A stretch of DNA of 6,063 bases from Betaproteobacteria bacterium UBA7395 (GTDB lineage Bacteria; Pseudomonadota; Gammaproteobacteria; Burkholderiales; Rhodocyclaceae). The position numbers and the translations under genes are program-made. The notes beneath the pieces are model-generated. The model worked only from the letters and a program-made list of their open reading frames with translations, ran no database searches and was not told where the DNA came from. Numbering within the stretch: the first letter of the stretch is position 1; the number at the start of each line of letters is the position of its first letter. This document shows, piece after piece, positions 5,790 to 6,063 of this stretch. The stretch covers positions 1 to 6,063 of the forward strand of contig DKNF01000122.1 in NCBI GenBank assembly GCA_002470165.1, read 5' to 3'.

Positions 5790-6063
5790 ATGGCCGACCA
5801 GCCGAACACCCTGCCCGCCGACCAGGACCCGCAGGAAACCCGGGAATGGATCGACGCACTCGAAGGCGTCATTAGCAACGAAGGCGCCGAACGCGCCCAT
5901 TACCTGATCGAAACGCTGATCGGTCAGGCCCGCGAGGACGGTATCGACATCCCGTACTCCGCCAACACCGAATACATCAACACCATCCGCGCCGACCAGC
6001 AGCCCAAGTACCCGGGCGATCCGGACATGGAGATCAAGATTCACTCCTACATCCGCTGGAACG
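5790..6063 (+). CDS. aceE: Pyruvate dehydrogenase E1 component, homodimeric AceE type (N-terminal 91 codons)
   Basis: AceE is the TPP-dependent E1 of the pyruvate dehydrogenase complex; it decarboxylates pyruvate and acetylates the lipoyl groups of E2 (AceF), leading to acetyl-CoA and NADH. Only the first 91 residues of a protein normally near 890 are present; the catalytic TPP motif lies outside. The N-terminus matches the family closely: DPQETREWIDALEGVI (13-28), EGAERAHYLIETLI (31-44), EYINTI (61-66), YPGD (74-77) and IHSYIRWN (84-91). These correspond to the DPIETRDWL, YINTI, YPGN and IRWN segments of E. coli AceE. The start ATG has AGGAGA seven bases upstream by its centre. It is transcribed divergently from iorA across a shared regulatory region. 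By family custom aceF and lpd should follow to the right. Confidence 0.96.
   Translation, partial: MADQPNTLPADQDPQETREWIDALEGVISNEGAERAHYLIETLIGQAREDGIDIPYSANTEYINTIRADQQPKYPGDPDMEIKIHSYIRWN

Noticed and set aside
5764..5907. A possible upstream ORF (ATG at 5764, 47 residues) that overlaps the aceE start out of frame, preceded by AGGA in hairpin 2
   Set aside because: The part inside aceE is explained by aceE codon bias, the peptide has no recognisable feature, and the putative ribosome site is buried in a ten-pair stem. It would only regain interest if ribosome profiling showed initiation at 5764.
5259..6044. A 261-codon minus-strand open frame spanning aceE, the intergenic region and the start of iorA
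   Set aside because: It crosses the AT-rich control region, antisense to a clear aceE start on one side and out of frame with iorA on the other, and shows no conserved domain.

Overview
The window is GC-rich, densely packed bacterial chromosome, most likely from a betaproteobacterium of the Rhodocyclales type (Dechloromonas/Azonexus/Azoarcus-like). That placement is an inference from protein character, codon usage and the mix of a pyruvate dehydrogenase of the AceE type with a two-subunit indolepyruvate:ferredoxin oxidoreductase. It is not based on a database search. Six genes lie on the minus strand and one partial gene lies on the plus strand. I see no mobile element, CRISPR array, tRNA or rRNA.

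Region 1 (1-2954, minus strand, transcribed right to left) is a one-carbon/purine cluster in the order folD - purE - purK - sua5/tsaC-like. The last gene runs off the left edge. Junctions are extremely tight: folD stop abuts the purE start with no gap, purE and purK overlap by 4 bases (ATGA), and purK and the Sua5-like gene overlap by 1 base. This strongly suggests one translationally coupled operon. FolD makes 10-formyl-THF, which de novo purine synthesis consumes; PurK and PurE together convert AIR to CAIR; the Sua5-like protein makes threonylcarbamoyl-AMP for tRNA t6A.

Region 2 (2955-3025) is a 71-base gap with a strong minus-strand rho-independent terminator whose U-tract ends only 12 bases before the folD start codon. 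A good extended -10 sequence lies upstream of that hairpin, so the terminator may act as an attenuator in the folD leader rather than only as the end of the ior transcript.

Region 3 (3026-5508, minus strand) is iorA-iorB, overlapping by 4 bases. These are the alpha (TPP plus 2[4Fe-4S]) and beta (gamma-type) subunits of an indolepyruvate/aryl-pyruvate:ferredoxin oxidoreductase.

Region 4 (5509-5789) is a 281-base divergent regulatory region that is clearly more AT-rich than its surroundings. It holds a TATAAT -10 for iorA, a TTGCAC-17-TACAAT promoter for aceE with a palindrome across its -35 box, and an aceE leader of about 100 nt with two hairpins. One arm of the first hairpin can alternatively pair with the aceE Shine-Dalgarno region, so a mutually exclusive on/off fold is possible. 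This is the most interesting item in the window.

Region 5 (5790-6063, plus strand) is the first 91 codons of aceE, the pyruvate dehydrogenase E1 component. The two divergent units therefore encode two different ways of oxidatively decarboxylating a 2-oxoacid to an acyl-CoA, one ferredoxin-linked and one NAD-linked through the PDH complex.
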